Shown: positions 26,894 through 36,297, counted from the first letter of the stretch. The stretch is 64,000 nt of DNA from Flavobacterium sp. KACC 22761 (GCF_034058155.1 NZ_CP139148.1:2728001-2792000); one strand, 5' to 3'. The notes: generated by a model not told the origin, from the letters alone. Program-made: numbers and translations.

Positions 26894-28951
26894 TTACATA
26901 AAAAGTGCAACAATCACGTCAATCAGTTTGATTCCAATAAAAGGAACAATTAATCCGCCAAGGCCATAAATCAAAAGATTTCGTTTTAAAATAGCACTCG
27001 CACCAATCGGACGATATTCAACACCTTTCAGCGCAAGCGGAATCAAGATCGGAATGATAATCGCATTGAAAATTACCGCCGATAAAATGGCACTTTCAGG
27101 ACTATGCAGATGCATAATATTCAAACCTTGAAGCGCTGGAATTGCAGTAATAAACAACGCAGGAACAATCGCAAAATATTTCGCAACGTCATTAGCGATT
27201 GAGAACGTAGTCAAAGTTCCTCGAGTCATTAAAAGCTGTTTTCCAATTTCGACAATTTCGATTAATTTCGTTGGATCATTGTCAAGATCGACCATGTTTC
27301 CGGCTTCTTTTGCCGCTTGAGTTCCGCTGTTCATGGCAACTCCAACATTCGCTTGCGCAAGGGCAGGAGCATCGTTTGTTCCGTCACCCATCATGGCAAC
27401 CAAGCGTCCTTCAGCTTGCTCTTTTCGGATATAGTTCATTTTATCTTCAGGTTTAGCTTCAGCGATAAAATCATCTACACCAGCTTTCTCAGCAATAAAC
27501 TTAGCTGTCAGAGGATTATCTCCTGTAACCATAACTGTTTTGATTCCCATTCGGCGTAAGCGTTCGAAACGTTCTTTCATTCCGGTTTTAATGATATCTT
27601 GTAATTCGATTACACCTTGAATTTCGTTGTTTTTAATAACTACTAAAGGCGTTCCTCCGTTAGACGAAATAGAAATTACTTGCTGTGCTGTATCTTCAGG
27701 GAAAACATTTCCTGCTTGTAAAGCAATTTTTTTTGCTGCATCTTGTGCACCTTTTCTAATATTGGTTCCATCTTTTAATACTACTCCCGAAGTTCTGGTT
27801 TCGGCAGTAAACTTGATAGTGTGCGCGATGTCAGAAGTAGTTTGTAAAAAGCTGGCTTTCGCTTCACTTTTCACATCAATCATTTCACTTAACTCGAGAA
27901 TACTTTTCCCTTCCGGAGTATCATCTGCAAGCGAACTCAAAACAGCCGATTTAACGAAATCATCAAAAGAGATTCCTTTTGTCGGATAAAAATTCGTTGC
28001 TTTTCTGTTTCCAATTGTGATTGTTCCGGTTTTATCCAAAAGCAAGACATCAATATCTCCGGCAGTTTCAACGGCTTTACCAGATTTTGTAATTACGTTG
28101 GCACGTAAAGCTCTGTCCATTCCCGCAATACCAATAGCAGAAAGTAAACCTCCAATTGTAGTTGGAATTAAACAAACGAATAGCGCAATAAAAGCAGCGA
28201 TTGTAATAGGAGCGTTGGCATAATCGGCAAACGGTTTTAAGGTAACGCAGACAATTACGAAGATTAAGGTAAAAGCTGCTAACAAAATGGTCAAAGCAAT
28301 TTCGTTTGGTGTTTTCTGACGGCTTGCACCTTCAACCAAAGCAATCATTTTATCTAAAAAGCTTTCGCCAGGCTCAGAAGTTACTTTTACTTTAATTTTA
28401 TCAGAGAGCACTTTTGTTCCTCCTGTAACCGAAGATTTATCACCGCCGGCTTCGCGAATTACTGGAGCACTTTCTCCGGTAATGGCACTTTCGTCGATTG
28501 TGGCCAACCCTTCGATAATTTCTCCATCGGCAGCAATTAAATCCCCCGCTTCACAAATGAAAATATCGTCTTTTTTTAATGTTGAAGAACTTACATTTTT
28601 TATTTCTCCATTTGGCAGAATTTGTCTTGCAGGAGTTTCTTCACGGGTTTTTCTTAAACTGTCGGCTTGTGCTTTTCCTCGAGCTTCGGCAATCGCTTCA
28701 GCGAAATTGGCAAACAAAAGCGTTGCAAATAAAATTAGGAAAACAATCAAATTATAGATAAAACTTCCCTGATCGTTTGCGCCCATTAATATTGAAATGC
28801 AGACCGCAAACATAATCGCAGTTCCGATTTCTACGGTAAACATTACCGGATTTTTAACCATCATTTTCGGATTCAGCTTCACAAAAGACTGCGCGAATGC
28901 TTCCTTTACTTGTTTACTTTCAAACAATGATGTGGATTTATTAGTTGTCAT
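26894..28951 (-). CDS. kdpB: potassium-transporting P-type ATPase subunit B
   Basis: A 685-residue catalytic subunit of the KdpFABC high-affinity K+ pump. The phosphorylation motif [11 protein letters not shown] sits near residue 305. TGES (ITGESAPV) marks the actuator domain. [10 protein letters not shown] and [12 protein letters not shown] mark the P-domain. Several membrane helices are present, including the C-terminal [17 protein letters not shown] pair. The length equals that of E. coli KdpB. ATG 28951 (MTTNKST) is chosen; an upstream extension to 29047 runs into repeat sequence. Confidence 0.98.
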   Translation of the reverse strand: MTTNKSTSLFESKQVKEAFAQSFVKLNPKMMVKNPVMFTVEIGTAIMFAVCISILMGANDQGSFIYNLIVFLILFATLLFANFAEAIAEARGKAQADSLRKTREETPARQILPNGEIKNVSSSTLKKDDIFICEAGDLIAADGEIIEGLATIDESAITGESAPVIREAGGDKSSVTGGTKVLSDKIKVKVTSEPGESFLDKMIALVEGASRQKTPNEIALTILLAAFTLIFVIVCVTLKPFADYANAPITIAAFIALFVCLIPTTIGGLLSAIGIAGMDRALRANVITKSGKAVETAGDIDVLLLDKTGTITIGNRKATNFYPTKGISFDDFVKSAVLSSLADDTPEGKSILELSEMIDVKSEAKASFLQTTSDIAHTIKFTAETRTSGVVLKDGTNIRKGAQDAAKKIALQAGNVFPEDTAQQVISISSNGGTPLVVIKNNEIQGVIELQDIIKTGMKERFERLRRMGIKTVMVTGDNPLTAKFIAEKAGVDDFIAEAKPEDKMNYIRKEQAEGRLVAMMGDGTNDAPALAQANVGVAMNSGTQAAKEAGNMVDLDNDPTKLIEIVEIGKQLLMTRGTLTTFSIANDVAKYFAIVPALFITAIPALQGLNIMHLHSPESAILSAVIFNAIIIPILIPLALKGVEYRPIGASAILKRNLLIYGLGGLIVPFIGIKLIDVIVALFM

Positions 28952-28977
28952 TTTTTTGTTGTTTAATTGGGCTGAGT

Positions 28978-29127
28978 AGTTTTTAAACACATAGAAACAT
29001 AGATTTTTACTTTGAGGAAAAGGCGTTTCACTTGCATTAATACACATAGCTATGTGTTAGAAACTAGTTTCTTTTAATTCATCTTTTTCAGATGAAGAAA
29101 AAATCTATGTTTCTATGTGTTTAAAAT
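28978..29127. repeat. palindromic repeat between kdpB and kdpA
   Basis: The arms TTAAACACATAGAAACATAG and CTATGTTTCTATGTGTTTAA are near-perfect mirrors. The centre holds a shorter ACACATAGCTATGTGT palindrome. It fills almost the entire kdpB-kdpA gap. Confidence 0.75.
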
Positions 29128-29152
29128 ATTTTCAGCATTGAAAAATGAGTTA

Positions 29153-30874
29153 TTATTTTAAAGTAAAGAATTCTGCCAATGGACCAAGAGCTAATGCAGG
29201 AAAGAACGATAAAGCAGCAATAATGGCAATCACAGCAAAAATCATTATTCCAAAAATGGAAGTATCGGTTTTTAAAGTTCCTGCACTTTCAGGAATGTAT
29301 TTTTTACCTGCCAATAAACCAGCAATAGCTAACGGACCAATAATTGGAATAAAACGGCTTAGAAGTAATACAATTCCTGTAGTGATATTCCAAAACGGAT
29401 TATTATCTCCCAAACCTTCAAAACCAGAACCGTTGTTAGCAGCGCTCGAAGTATATTCGTATAACATTTCAGAAAATCCGTGGTTGCCAGGATTGTTTAA
29501 CCAGCCTGTTGCGTTTCCGCTGAACCAATAACCCATTGCGGTATCATGTGCAGCAAAATAAGAAGCCAAAGCTGTTCCTGCTAAAATCAATAAAGGATGA
29601 AGAATGGCAATAAAGGCAGCAATTTTAACTTCCCGAGCTTCGATTTTCTTTCCTAGAAATTCAGGAGTTCGGCCAACCATTAAACCAGAAATAAATACAG
29701 CCAGAATAATAAAGATGTAAAAGTTGAGGTAACCTACACCGCATCCGCCATAAAAAGCATTGACCATCATGGCTAATAATTGCATAGCTCCAGAAACTGG
29801 CATTGAACTATCGTGCATGCTATTTACAGATCCTGTAGAAATTACAGTTGTAGCAATGCTCCAAAATCCTGAAATAGCTGGACCAAAACGAACTTCTTTT
29901 CCTTCCATTGCTCCAGTTGTCTGTGCAATTCCCATTTTTGCAATAGCAGGATTTCCGTTGATTTCGCTCGAGATTGTCGGAATTACAAGAAGTAAAAATC
30001 CAACGGTCATAACACCAAAAATGATGTAAGCAAACTTTCGTTTATTTAGGAAAAATCCAAGTGCAAAAATCATTGCAAACGGAACAATCATTTGTGCCCA
30101 AAGTTCTACGGCATTAGTAAAATAAGTTGGGTTTTCTAATGGGTGAGCGGAGTTGGCTCCGAAGAATCCACCACCGTTTGTACCAATATGTTTAATAGCA
30201 ATAAAAGCTGCGGCTGGTCCGCGTGATACTTCAACGTGATCGCCTTGTAAAGTTGTAATGGAATCTTTTCCTTCAAAAGTCATTGGAGTGCCGCTGAAAA
30301 CCAAAACAATAGCGACAATTGCTGAAAGCGGTAATAAAATACGAGTACAGCTTTTTACAAAATAATTATAGAAATTTCCTAGCTTATCTGTAGTTCTTTC
30401 TTTCATTGCAGTGAAAACCATTGCAGCAGCAGCGATTCCGACACCAGCAGAAACGAATTGTAGAAACATTAAAACTAGCTGTGATAAGTAAGAAACACCA
30501 CTTTCGCCTGAATAATGTTGCAAATCACAATTGACTAAAAATGAAATGGCAGTATTAAATGCCAAATCAGGTGTCATTGACGGATTGTTATCTGGGTTTA
30601 AAGGCAAAGAACCCTGAAAAAGCAAGACAAAAAAGCAAAGAAAAAACCAAACCATATTGATGCTCAAAAGTGCTTTTAAGTGCTGTTTCCAGTTCATTTC
30701 TTCGGCTGGATTAATGCCGCTGAGTTTAAAAATAAATTTTTCAAGCGGATTGAAAATCGGGTCAAGTAGGGTTTTATTTCCCGTAAAAACTTTAGCAATA
30801 TATTTCCCTAACGGAATGGCTAAAATAATAGTGAGGATAAAAATACCAATGACGCCTAATAATTCTGTGTTCAT
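29153..30874 (-). CDS. kdpA: potassium-transporting ATPase subunit A
   Basis: A 573-residue membrane subunit that forms the K+ channel of KdpFABC. It resembles a fourfold-repeated KcsA-like pore. Selectivity-filter-type segments are seen in SFLVNCDLQHYSGE, KHIGTNGGGFFGANSAHP and SAANNGSGFEGLGDN. About ten membrane helices are present. The length is slightly above E. coli KdpA (557). It is preceded at 107 bases by kdpF on the same strand. Confidence 0.98.
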   Translation of the reverse strand: MNTELLGVIGIFILTIILAIPLGKYIAKVFTGNKTLLDPIFNPLEKFIFKLSGINPAEEMNWKQHLKALLSINMVWFFLCFFVLLFQGSLPLNPDNNPSMTPDLAFNTAISFLVNCDLQHYSGESGVSYLSQLVLMFLQFVSAGVGIAAAAMVFTAMKERTTDKLGNFYNYFVKSCTRILLPLSAIVAIVLVFSGTPMTFEGKDSITTLQGDHVEVSRGPAAAFIAIKHIGTNGGGFFGANSAHPLENPTYFTNAVELWAQMIVPFAMIFALGFFLNKRKFAYIIFGVMTVGFLLLVIPTISSEINGNPAIAKMGIAQTTGAMEGKEVRFGPAISGFWSIATTVISTGSVNSMHDSSMPVSGAMQLLAMMVNAFYGGCGVGYLNFYIFIILAVFISGLMVGRTPEFLGKKIEAREVKIAAFIAILHPLLILAGTALASYFAAHDTAMGYWFSGNATGWLNNPGNHGFSEMLYEYTSSAANNGSGFEGLGDNNPFWNITTGIVLLLSRFIPIIGPLAIAGLLAGKKYIPESAGTLKTDTSIFGIMIFAVIAIIAALSFFPALALGPLAEFFTLK

Positions 30875-30980
30875 AATTTTTATATTTTTTTAGTGAAAGT
30901 GAGAGGTGATTTGTAAAATGAGTTGATGAATAAAATTTGTGTTTACATTTCACTTAATGCATTTTCACTTTTTACATGAT

Positions 30981-31058
30981 TTAAAATTTCTCGGGTTTGA
31001 TTAAAACATAAATCAAATACACGAAAACGGCGATTGAAACAATAAATAGTGCAGTCAT
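30981..31058 (-). CDS. kdpF: potassium-transporting ATPase subunit F (micro-protein)
   Basis: A 25-residue protein that is almost entirely one membrane helix, reading MTALFIVSIAVFVYLIYVLI followed by KPEKF. The length, helix and the Lys-Pro-Glu near the C-terminus fit KdpF, the tiny lipid-like stabilising subunit of the KdpFABC complex. It lies directly upstream of kdpA in the correct order. The start ATG is 3 bases after the stop of another micro-ORF, so the two are probably translationally coupled. It is short enough to be missed by automatic gene calling. Confidence 0.9.
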   Translation of the reverse strand: MTALFIVSIAVFVYLIYVLIKPEKF

Positions 31059-31061
31059 GAT

Positions 31062-31145
31062 TTAGATTTTTTCAAAGAATTCAACGGAGAGAAAACAAAT
31101 GGCAAACAACACAACGGCTAATCCGAGTAAAAGAAAGGTGATCAT
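31062..31145 (-). CDS. second kdp-linked membrane micro-protein
   Basis: A 27-residue ORF from ATG 31145. It encodes one membrane helix (MITFLLLGLAVVLFAICFLS) and a short acidic/basic tail, VEFFEKI. Its stop lies three bases before the kdpF start. It is not KdpF itself but has the same format: a single helix with a charged C-terminus. It may be an additional small subunit or regulator of the K+ pump. The coding assignment rests on position, start codon and the hydrophobic composition. No family is known to me. Confidence 0.6.
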   Translation of the reverse strand: MITFLLLGLAVVLFAICFLSVEFFEKI

Positions 31146-31222
31146 AATATTATTTTAGATTTAAGATTGTAGGCTTTAGATTTTTTCGATTAAACAATTA
31201 AACAGTGAACCGATTAAACTTT

Positions 31223-31504
31223 TTATACTCCCGAAGCATTAACCTGTTTGATATATTCTGCTTTAAGCGTCTGTGGAAAAAGATGTGAAATATTGCAGTG
31301 GCGCATTTCCATAAAAGATGAAACCGAAAAAACGTACACGTTAGAAATAGCATTTTTAGTTTCGATGCTTCCAGTAATAAATAACCGTTCAGCAAGGGCT
31401 AAGCATTTTTTAGCACGAACGATATTTCCAGAAATAATAGATTTTTTGGTTATCTCAGCAAACCGTTCGGCTTGTTTGTAGATTGAGGTTACTTGATTTT
31501 TCAT
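31223..31504 (-). CDS. conserved hypothetical protein at the head of the kdp operon
   Basis: A 93-residue soluble, mostly helical protein. Features are RAKKCLALAERLFITGSIETKNAI and SVSSFMEMRHCNI. I recall similar short proteins upstream of kdp genes in other Bacteroidota, but I have no reliable family name. It has no membrane helix or signal peptide. It is the first gene of the kdp transcription unit and could be a cytoplasmic regulator or chaperone of the pump. Function unknown. Confidence 0.75.
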   Translation of the reverse strand: MKNQVTSIYKQAERFAEITKKSIISGNIVRAKKCLALAERLFITGSIETKNAISNVYVFSVSSFMEMRHCNISHLFPQTLKAEYIKQVNASGV

Positions 31505-31621
31505 TTGGTATGAATTTTTAATGTTCTTCCTCTTTATGCCAAAAGATGTTCCGAAAAAGTCAAGTTGAGTTTAAAGTGTTGTAAATAAAAGGAATGTAGT
31601 TTTGTGCCAAAAAATAGGCAT

Positions 31622-31651
31622 AAAAAAAGCCTATCATTTTGATAAGCTTTT
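31622..31651 (-). terminator. intrinsic terminator after the NtrC-type regulator
   Basis: The stem AAAGC(C)TATC / GATA(A)GCTTT is followed on the minus strand by TTTTTTTA. It separates the regulator gene (upstream, ending 31927) from the kdp operon promoter region. Confidence 0.7.
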
Positions 31652-31675
31652 CTCGTTTTGATATGTTATTATCAA

Positions 31676-31838
31676 GCTCCGGAGGAGCGAAATGTTTATA
31701 GAAAATAAATAATTGTCACGGTTATTAGAGCCCCAGCGGGGTGAAATATTTTTGAATTGTGTCGATATCGCTCCGCTGGAGCTTTTGATCAATGTGATTA
31801 AATTATTCTATAAATATTTCGCTCCTCCGAAGCTTTAA
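31676..31838. repeat. palindromic intergenic repeat (CTCCGGAGGAGCG type)
   Basis: A left part, AGCTCCGGAGGAGCGAAAT, and its mirror ATTTCGCTCCTCCGAAGCTT (31817-31836) bracket an inner pair, AGCCCCAGCGGGGTGAAAT and CGATATCGCTCCGCTGGAGC. No coding frame is visible. It lies between the regulator gene and its terminator. Confidence 0.65.
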
Positions 31839-31926
31839 AATTGGATTTGAAATTTGCCATTGTCATTGATATTTGGACCCGAGCGATAGCGAACAGGCGA
31901 AGCAATTTTAAAAATTGGAATTTATT

Positions 31927-33270
31927 CTATTGAATCCCATATTCTTCAATTTTTCTATACAAAGTTGCAATTCCAATTTCCAATAATCTCGCGGTTTCAG
32001 CCTTATTTCCTTTCGTATAATTTAAAACCTTTTGAATATGGAGTTTCTCAACACTTTGCATGGAGAAAGCTGACAGAGGTTTTGAATTATTTTCAGCTTG
32101 ATGTTGCATTTCATAAGGAAGAACATCTGAAGTCAAAATATCTCCATTGCTCAAAATAACCGATCTTTCGATGACATTTTTAAGCTCGCGGATATTTCCT
32201 GGCCAAGAATAGTTTTCCAATTTTTGTAAAAAGTCATCAGCAATCCGTAAAGCTTTTTTATTTGTTTTTTCAGAAAACTGCGTCACGTAATAATTAGCCA
32301 AAAGCGGAATATCTTTAATTCTTTCTCGCAAAGAAGGCAATTTAATTTCGAAAATATTCAAACGGAAATACAAATCAGAACGGAAACGATGTTCATCACT
32401 TTCTGTTTTTAAATCACGATTTGTAGCAGCAATTAATCTGAAATTTGATTTTTTTGGAGTCGTGTCTCCAACGGGAATATATTCGGAAGTTTCTAAAACA
32501 CGCAATAATTTCGCCTGAAGATCAATTGGCATTTCACCAATTTCATCCAGAAACAAAGTTCCGCCATTTGCTTCTTCAATAAAACCTTTTTTATCTTTTA
32601 CAGCTCCTGTAAATGCGCCTTGTTTATGACCGAAAAGTTCGCTTTCTAAAATTTCTTTTGTGAAAGTACTGCAGTTCAGCGCCACAAAAGATTTTCCTGC
32701 ACGATTGCTGTTTTCATGAATCGCCTGCGCAAAAACTTCTTTTCCGGTTCCGGTTTCTCCCATAAGTAAAACAGTCGAATCGGTTTTTGCTACTTTTTGT
32801 GCCAAATCAATAACTTGTTCGATTCCTTTTGATTTTCCAATTATGGTATTGAAAGAATATTTATCATTGATTCGTTTTTCAAGTTGTTGGACTTTTTTCT
32901 GCAATTGCACTTTTTCGACAGCTTTATAAAGAAGCGGAATAATTTTATCGTTATCGTCGCCTTTTACAATATAATCGAAAGCGCCGTTTTTCATGGCCTG
33001 AACGCCATCGGGAATATTTCCGAAAGCCGTCAGCAGAATTACTTCTGTTAGAGGAAAACTGTTTTTTATGTTTTGAAGAAAATCAACGCCATTTCCGTCT
33101 GGTAATTTTACATCGCACAAAACGACATCAATTTCGGTTTGTTCCAATTTCTTAAAACCAGATTTTAAATCTTTGGCTTCAAAAACTTCAAATCCTTCTG
33201 ATTTTATAATTCGCGCTAACAGACTTCTTAGTTTTTCTTCGTCGTCTATAATTAAAATTTTGTGTGTCAT
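31927..33270 (-). CDS. sigma-54-dependent response regulator (NtrC type), kdp-linked
   Basis: A 447-residue regulator. The receiver domain (about 1-120) has LIIDDEEKLRS and the phospho-acceptor in DVVLCDVKLPDGNG. The AAA+ domain (about 140-375) has Walker A GETGTGKEVF, the sigma-54 contact loop GAFTGA, and Walker B GGTLFLDEIGE. A Fis-type helix-turn-helix ends the protein (KAETARLLEIGIATLYRKIEE). It should activate sigma-54 promoters when phosphorylated. Lying just upstream of the kdp genes on the same strand, it probably replaces the OmpR-type KdpE found in Proteobacteria, with the kinase at 21304-23034 as its partner. Confidence 0.93.
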   Translation of the reverse strand: MTHKILIIDDEEKLRSLLARIIKSEGFEVFEAKDLKSGFKKLEQTEIDVVLCDVKLPDGNGVDFLQNIKNSFPLTEVILLTAFGNIPDGVQAMKNGAFDYIVKGDDNDKIIPLLYKAVEKVQLQKKVQQLEKRINDKYSFNTIIGKSKGIEQVIDLAQKVAKTDSTVLLMGETGTGKEVFAQAIHENSNRAGKSFVALNCSTFTKEILESELFGHKQGAFTGAVKDKKGFIEEANGGTLFLDEIGEMPIDLQAKLLRVLETSEYIPVGDTTPKKSNFRLIAATNRDLKTESDEHRFRSDLYFRLNIFEIKLPSLRERIKDIPLLANYYVTQFSEKTNKKALRIADDFLQKLENYSWPGNIRELKNVIERSVILSNGDILTSDVLPYEMQHQAENNSKPLSAFSMQSVEKLHIQKVLNYTKGNKAETARLLEIGIATLYRKIEEYGIQ

Positions 33271-33437
33271 TTTGCAGATAAGCTAAAACCGAATTGGTAT
33301 TTTGATGTACAAATTTAGGTCTAAAATTAGTTCTCTTTTTTGATTCAGAACAAATTATTTTTAAAGACAGAATCAGTTTTAAAATATTTTTTCAAAAAGA
33401 AATGTACTTTTAGATCGCAAAAGAACCACTAAAATTT

Positions 33438-34646
33438 ATGTCAAAACAAATCTTCCTTATAATAGCTTGCGTAATCTTCGGAAGCTTTACTAGTTTTTCA
33501 AACGGAATTATTCTAAAAGATTCTTCAAAACCGAAAACTATTTCATTCAAAATAAAATTAAAATCGGCAGATAAAATCAAAGTTGCTGTTTCTCCTTTAA
33601 AATACAATAAACATTTAGCGTATAGTTTTACGTTTGATGATGGTTACAGATCGGCCTATTTAACCGCTTTTCCATTATTGAATGGAGGAAAAATCAGTAA
33701 TTCATCAATAAACGAATGGAAAATCGATCAAGGTGGAGACGGAACAATTTCAGAAGGGCTTTTTTATTCAGACGGAATGGGAAATAAAATTCCGTTTAAA
33801 TTGGCATTAGCGATAAATGGAGGTTCAATTCGTGATTTGCCAGAAAATCGCGGACATCTTTCGTGGAAAGAAGTAAAAGAAATGTACAATGCTGGTTGGG
33901 ATATTTTGAATCATGGATTTCATCACGCTACCAAACATGGAACAAACTACAAAACAGAAGTAACCGAAAATACTACTTCGATTAAACAAAATCTAGATTT
34001 CAATATGTCTCATTTTGTGGTTCCTGGTGGAGAAGGTGATGAAAAGTATTATTTGGAATATGAAAAAGAGGCACTTAATAACGGACATTTTTCGGTGGCG
34101 TCTTATTATGGTGTTGGACCGGTTTTTAAAGTAGATTCAAAAGTAGATTTAGATAAAATGATTTCTGCCCGAACTTTTGTGCAGAGTTCAAAAGACACAA
34201 CAAGTTTTAAAACGATGGATAAATATTTAAAAACGATAGATTCTATTGTAAAACAGAAAGATCCAGTTTGGTTTAACGAATTCACGCACGGAACTGGAAA
34301 TACAAATTTGTGGAATCTAAGTATGCGTTTTCCTGAATTCAAATATTATATGACTACGCTTGCCAATAAATACGGTTTAAAAGGGAACGACTCAATCTGG
34401 ATGGCGCCGTGGCAGGAGGTTTACGAATACATTTGGTTAAGAGACCGAATAAAAGTCGATTTCCAGCAGAAAAATAAGGAAGTAACCGTAACAATTCAGC
34501 TTCCAGAAATTCCAGAAAATTTTAGAAATCGTGATATTTCATTAAATGTAGAAACGTCATCAAAATTTGAAATCGAATCGAATAAAGATTTGAAAATAAA
34601 AGATGACGGAAAAACAACGCACAAACAGATTTTAATACAATTGTAG
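33438..34646 (+). CDS. polysaccharide deacetylase-family protein (NodB homology)
   Basis: A 402-residue exported protein. A signal peptide (LIIACVIFGSFTSFSNG) precedes a NodB-fold domain. The metal/catalytic motif 1 is SFTFDDGYRSAY and motif 2 is the HGFHHAT pair (H-x3-H). The C-terminal 70 residues (IQLPEIPENFRNRDISLN) look like a beta-sandwich. The family removes N- or O-acetyl groups from peptidoglycan, chitin or other glycans. The substrate is not predictable. It diverges from the response regulator gene with a 168-base gap. Confidence 0.85.
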   Translation: MSKQIFLIIACVIFGSFTSFSNGIILKDSSKPKTISFKIKLKSADKIKVAVSPLKYNKHLAYSFTFDDGYRSAYLTAFPLLNGGKISNSSINEWKIDQGGDGTISEGLFYSDGMGNKIPFKLALAINGGSIRDLPENRGHLSWKEVKEMYNAGWDILNHGFHHATKHGTNYKTEVTENTTSIKQNLDFNMSHFVVPGGEGDEKYYLEYEKEALNNGHFSVASYYGVGPVFKVDSKVDLDKMISARTFVQSSKDTTSFKTMDKYLKTIDSIVKQKDPVWFNEFTHGTGNTNLWNLSMRFPEFKYYMTTLANKYGLKGNDSIWMAPWQEVYEYIWLRDRIKVDFQQKNKEVTVTIQLPEIPENFRNRDISLNVETSSKFEIESNKDLKIKDDGKTTHKQILIQL

Positions 34647-34719
34647 AGGTAATATTTGTAACTACAAATATTATAATTCTATTAACATTAGAAAGGAAAA
34701 GGCATTCGCATAAATGACT

Positions 34720-34727
34720 TAATTTTG
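34720..34727 (+). promoter_or_regulatory. candidate -7 element of the luciferase-like gene
   Basis: A perfect TAATTTTG (TAnnTTTG) lies 20 bases upstream of the ATG at 34747. No convincing TTG at the usual distance is seen upstream, so the assignment is tentative. Confidence 0.4.
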
Positions 34728-34746
34728 CATTTTAGCCTTAATTTAT

Positions 34747-35763
34747 ATGAAAAAACCAATTTCAGTCTCAATATTAGAGCTTGCAATTATCACTCAAGAT
34801 AGCAACGCAACCGAAACATTTCAAAAAACAAAAGACATTGCGCAATTAGCCGATAAACTCGGATACAAGAGAATCTGGTTGGCAGAACACCATAATATGG
34901 CGCATGTTGCAAGTACTGCAACTGTAGTTTTAATTGGTTATGTTGCAAGTCAAACCGAAAATATCCGAGTAGGTTCTGGCGGAATTATGCTTCCAAATCA
35001 TTCTCCTTTAGTAGTAGCAGAACAATTCGGAACTTTAGAAACGCTTTACCCAAACCGAATCGATTTAGGTTTAGGAAGAGCTCCAGGAACTGATCAGCCA
35101 ACTGCCGAAGCGATTCGAAAAGACTTTTTTGAACAAGCACAGCGATTTCCACAAAACGTAACTAAACTTCAAGAATATTTTTCAACCGAAAATGCAACAG
35201 GAAAAGTCCGTGCATTTCCAGCCGAAGGCCTAAACGTCCCAATTTGGATTTTAGGATCAAGCATGGAAAGCGCAGCTTTGGCGGCGGCTTACGGATTGCC
35301 TTATGCCTTCGCTGGACATTTTGCACCAAAACTGATGATTCAGGCATTTGAATTCTATCGCGAAAATTTTCAACCTTCAGAATATTTGAATGAACCAAAA
35401 ACAATGGCTTGTGTCAATATAATCGCAGCAAACACAAATGAAGAAGCTGAATTATTATCGACAAGTTTGTATCAAATGTTTTTAAACCTGATTAGAAATG
35501 ATCGTAAAGGTTTGCAACCACCTGTTTCTTCATTAGATGATATTATGAATGAAGCGGAACGTTATCATGTCAATCAAATGACTGCTGGAACCTTCACAGG
35601 AAATAAAGAACAATTAGTAACTGACTTGAAAAAGTTTGTCAATTACGCCCAAATAAATGAGCTTATGGTTACGAGTCCAATATTTGATCATCAAGCAAAG
35701 TTAAAAAGTATTGAAATTACTAAAGAAGTAATAGATACGATCAACGAAAGTATACATATATAA
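34747..35763 (+). CDS. LLM-class flavin-dependent oxidoreductase (luciferase-like)
   Basis: A 338-residue TIM-barrel monooxygenase of the bacterial luciferase-like family. Family landmarks are RIWLAEHHNMAHVASTATVVLIG, RVGSGGIMLPNHSPLVVAEQFG and RIDLGLGRAPGTDQPT. These place it in the group 1 LLM class that binds FMN or F420; FMN is more likely in this phylum. The C-terminal region (GTFTGNKEQLVTDLKKF) is normal. The physiological substrate is unknown. A terminator follows within 35 bases. Confidence 0.93.
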   Translation: MKKPISVSILELAIITQDSNATETFQKTKDIAQLADKLGYKRIWLAEHHNMAHVASTATVVLIGYVASQTENIRVGSGGIMLPNHSPLVVAEQFGTLETLYPNRIDLGLGRAPGTDQPTAEAIRKDFFEQAQRFPQNVTKLQEYFSTENATGKVRAFPAEGLNVPIWILGSSMESAALAAAYGLPYAFAGHFAPKLMIQAFEFYRENFQPSEYLNEPKTMACVNIIAANTNEEAELLSTSLYQMFLNLIRNDRKGLQPPVSSLDDIMNEAERYHVNQMTAGTFTGNKEQLVTDLKKFVNYAQINELMVTSPIFDHQAKLKSIEITKEVIDTINESIHI

Positions 35764-35796
35764 GTATACATATATAATAGTAGATCTCACACACGC

Positions 35797-35839
35797 AACC
35801 CGCCAGTTTCCCAAAAGCTGTCGGGTTTGTTTTTTTTTA
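35797..35839 (+). terminator. intrinsic terminator after the LLM oxidoreductase
   Basis: The stem AACCCG(C)CAG / CTG(T)CGGGTT with an 11-base loop is followed by a long T run. Confidence 0.85.
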
Positions 35840-35917
35840 TACATATAATATAGATGAGCAAGATTTTGTCCTGCTGAGCGGGGTAGAAGTCTTTTTTTAG
35901 TTTTAGAATCTGTTTTA

Positions 35918-36003
35918 TTAGGAGCTGATCCCGCTATCCGCTGCAATCTTTTGTGCCGAACCCCGGCACAAAAGGATTTTTGCTTCTATCGGGGCTAGGG
36001 CAT
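35918..36003. repeat. 86-base dispersed repeat, copy 2
   Basis: It matches 25762-25847 throughout, with the same CTTTTGTGCCG / CGGCACAAAAG hairpin and the CTATCGGGGCTAGGGCAT end. Differences are scattered single bases. Confidence 0.8.
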
Positions 36004-36267
36004 CCGTTTTCAGGAGAAGATTTCCGAAGCAGAAGACATTTTCAGAAGAAAAAAAGAAAAAACTCAGCGCCTTTGCGCCTTTTCGAGATTAAAAAAGGCA
36101 GAAAACAAGGCTTTGCGGCTTGGCGCCTTCGCGGCAGAACAGCGCAAAGAACAGCCAAACGAGGAAAAACCCCACAATTGCTGAAAAAACTTCGGAATGT
36201 AAAGAATCCGTTATCAGCGAGTTATGAAATAAATGAAAAAAAGAATTAAAAAAGATTTGAAAAAGCC

Positions 36268-36297
36268 TTGCATAACTGGAAAAAGGTGCTACTTTTG
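36268..36297 (+). promoter_or_regulatory. rRNA operon promoter P1
   Basis: TTG at 36268-36270, a 19-base spacer and TACTTTTG at 36290-36297, followed directly by CACCCGC. It matches the Bacteroidota TTG / TAnnTTTG promoter exactly. It lies about 420 bases before the 16S start. Confidence 0.85.

Noticed and set aside
31505..31620. Possible sigma-54 promoter before the kdp operon (TTGGCAC on the minus strand)
   Set aside because: The -24 half looks good, but the GC doublet at the correct -12 distance is missing (CA instead), so I did not call it despite the nearby NtrC-type regulator.
35751..35777. TATACATATATA duplicated stretch at the end of the LLM oxidoreductase gene
   Set aside because: A simple AT repeat without further structure; no regulatory role can be supported.
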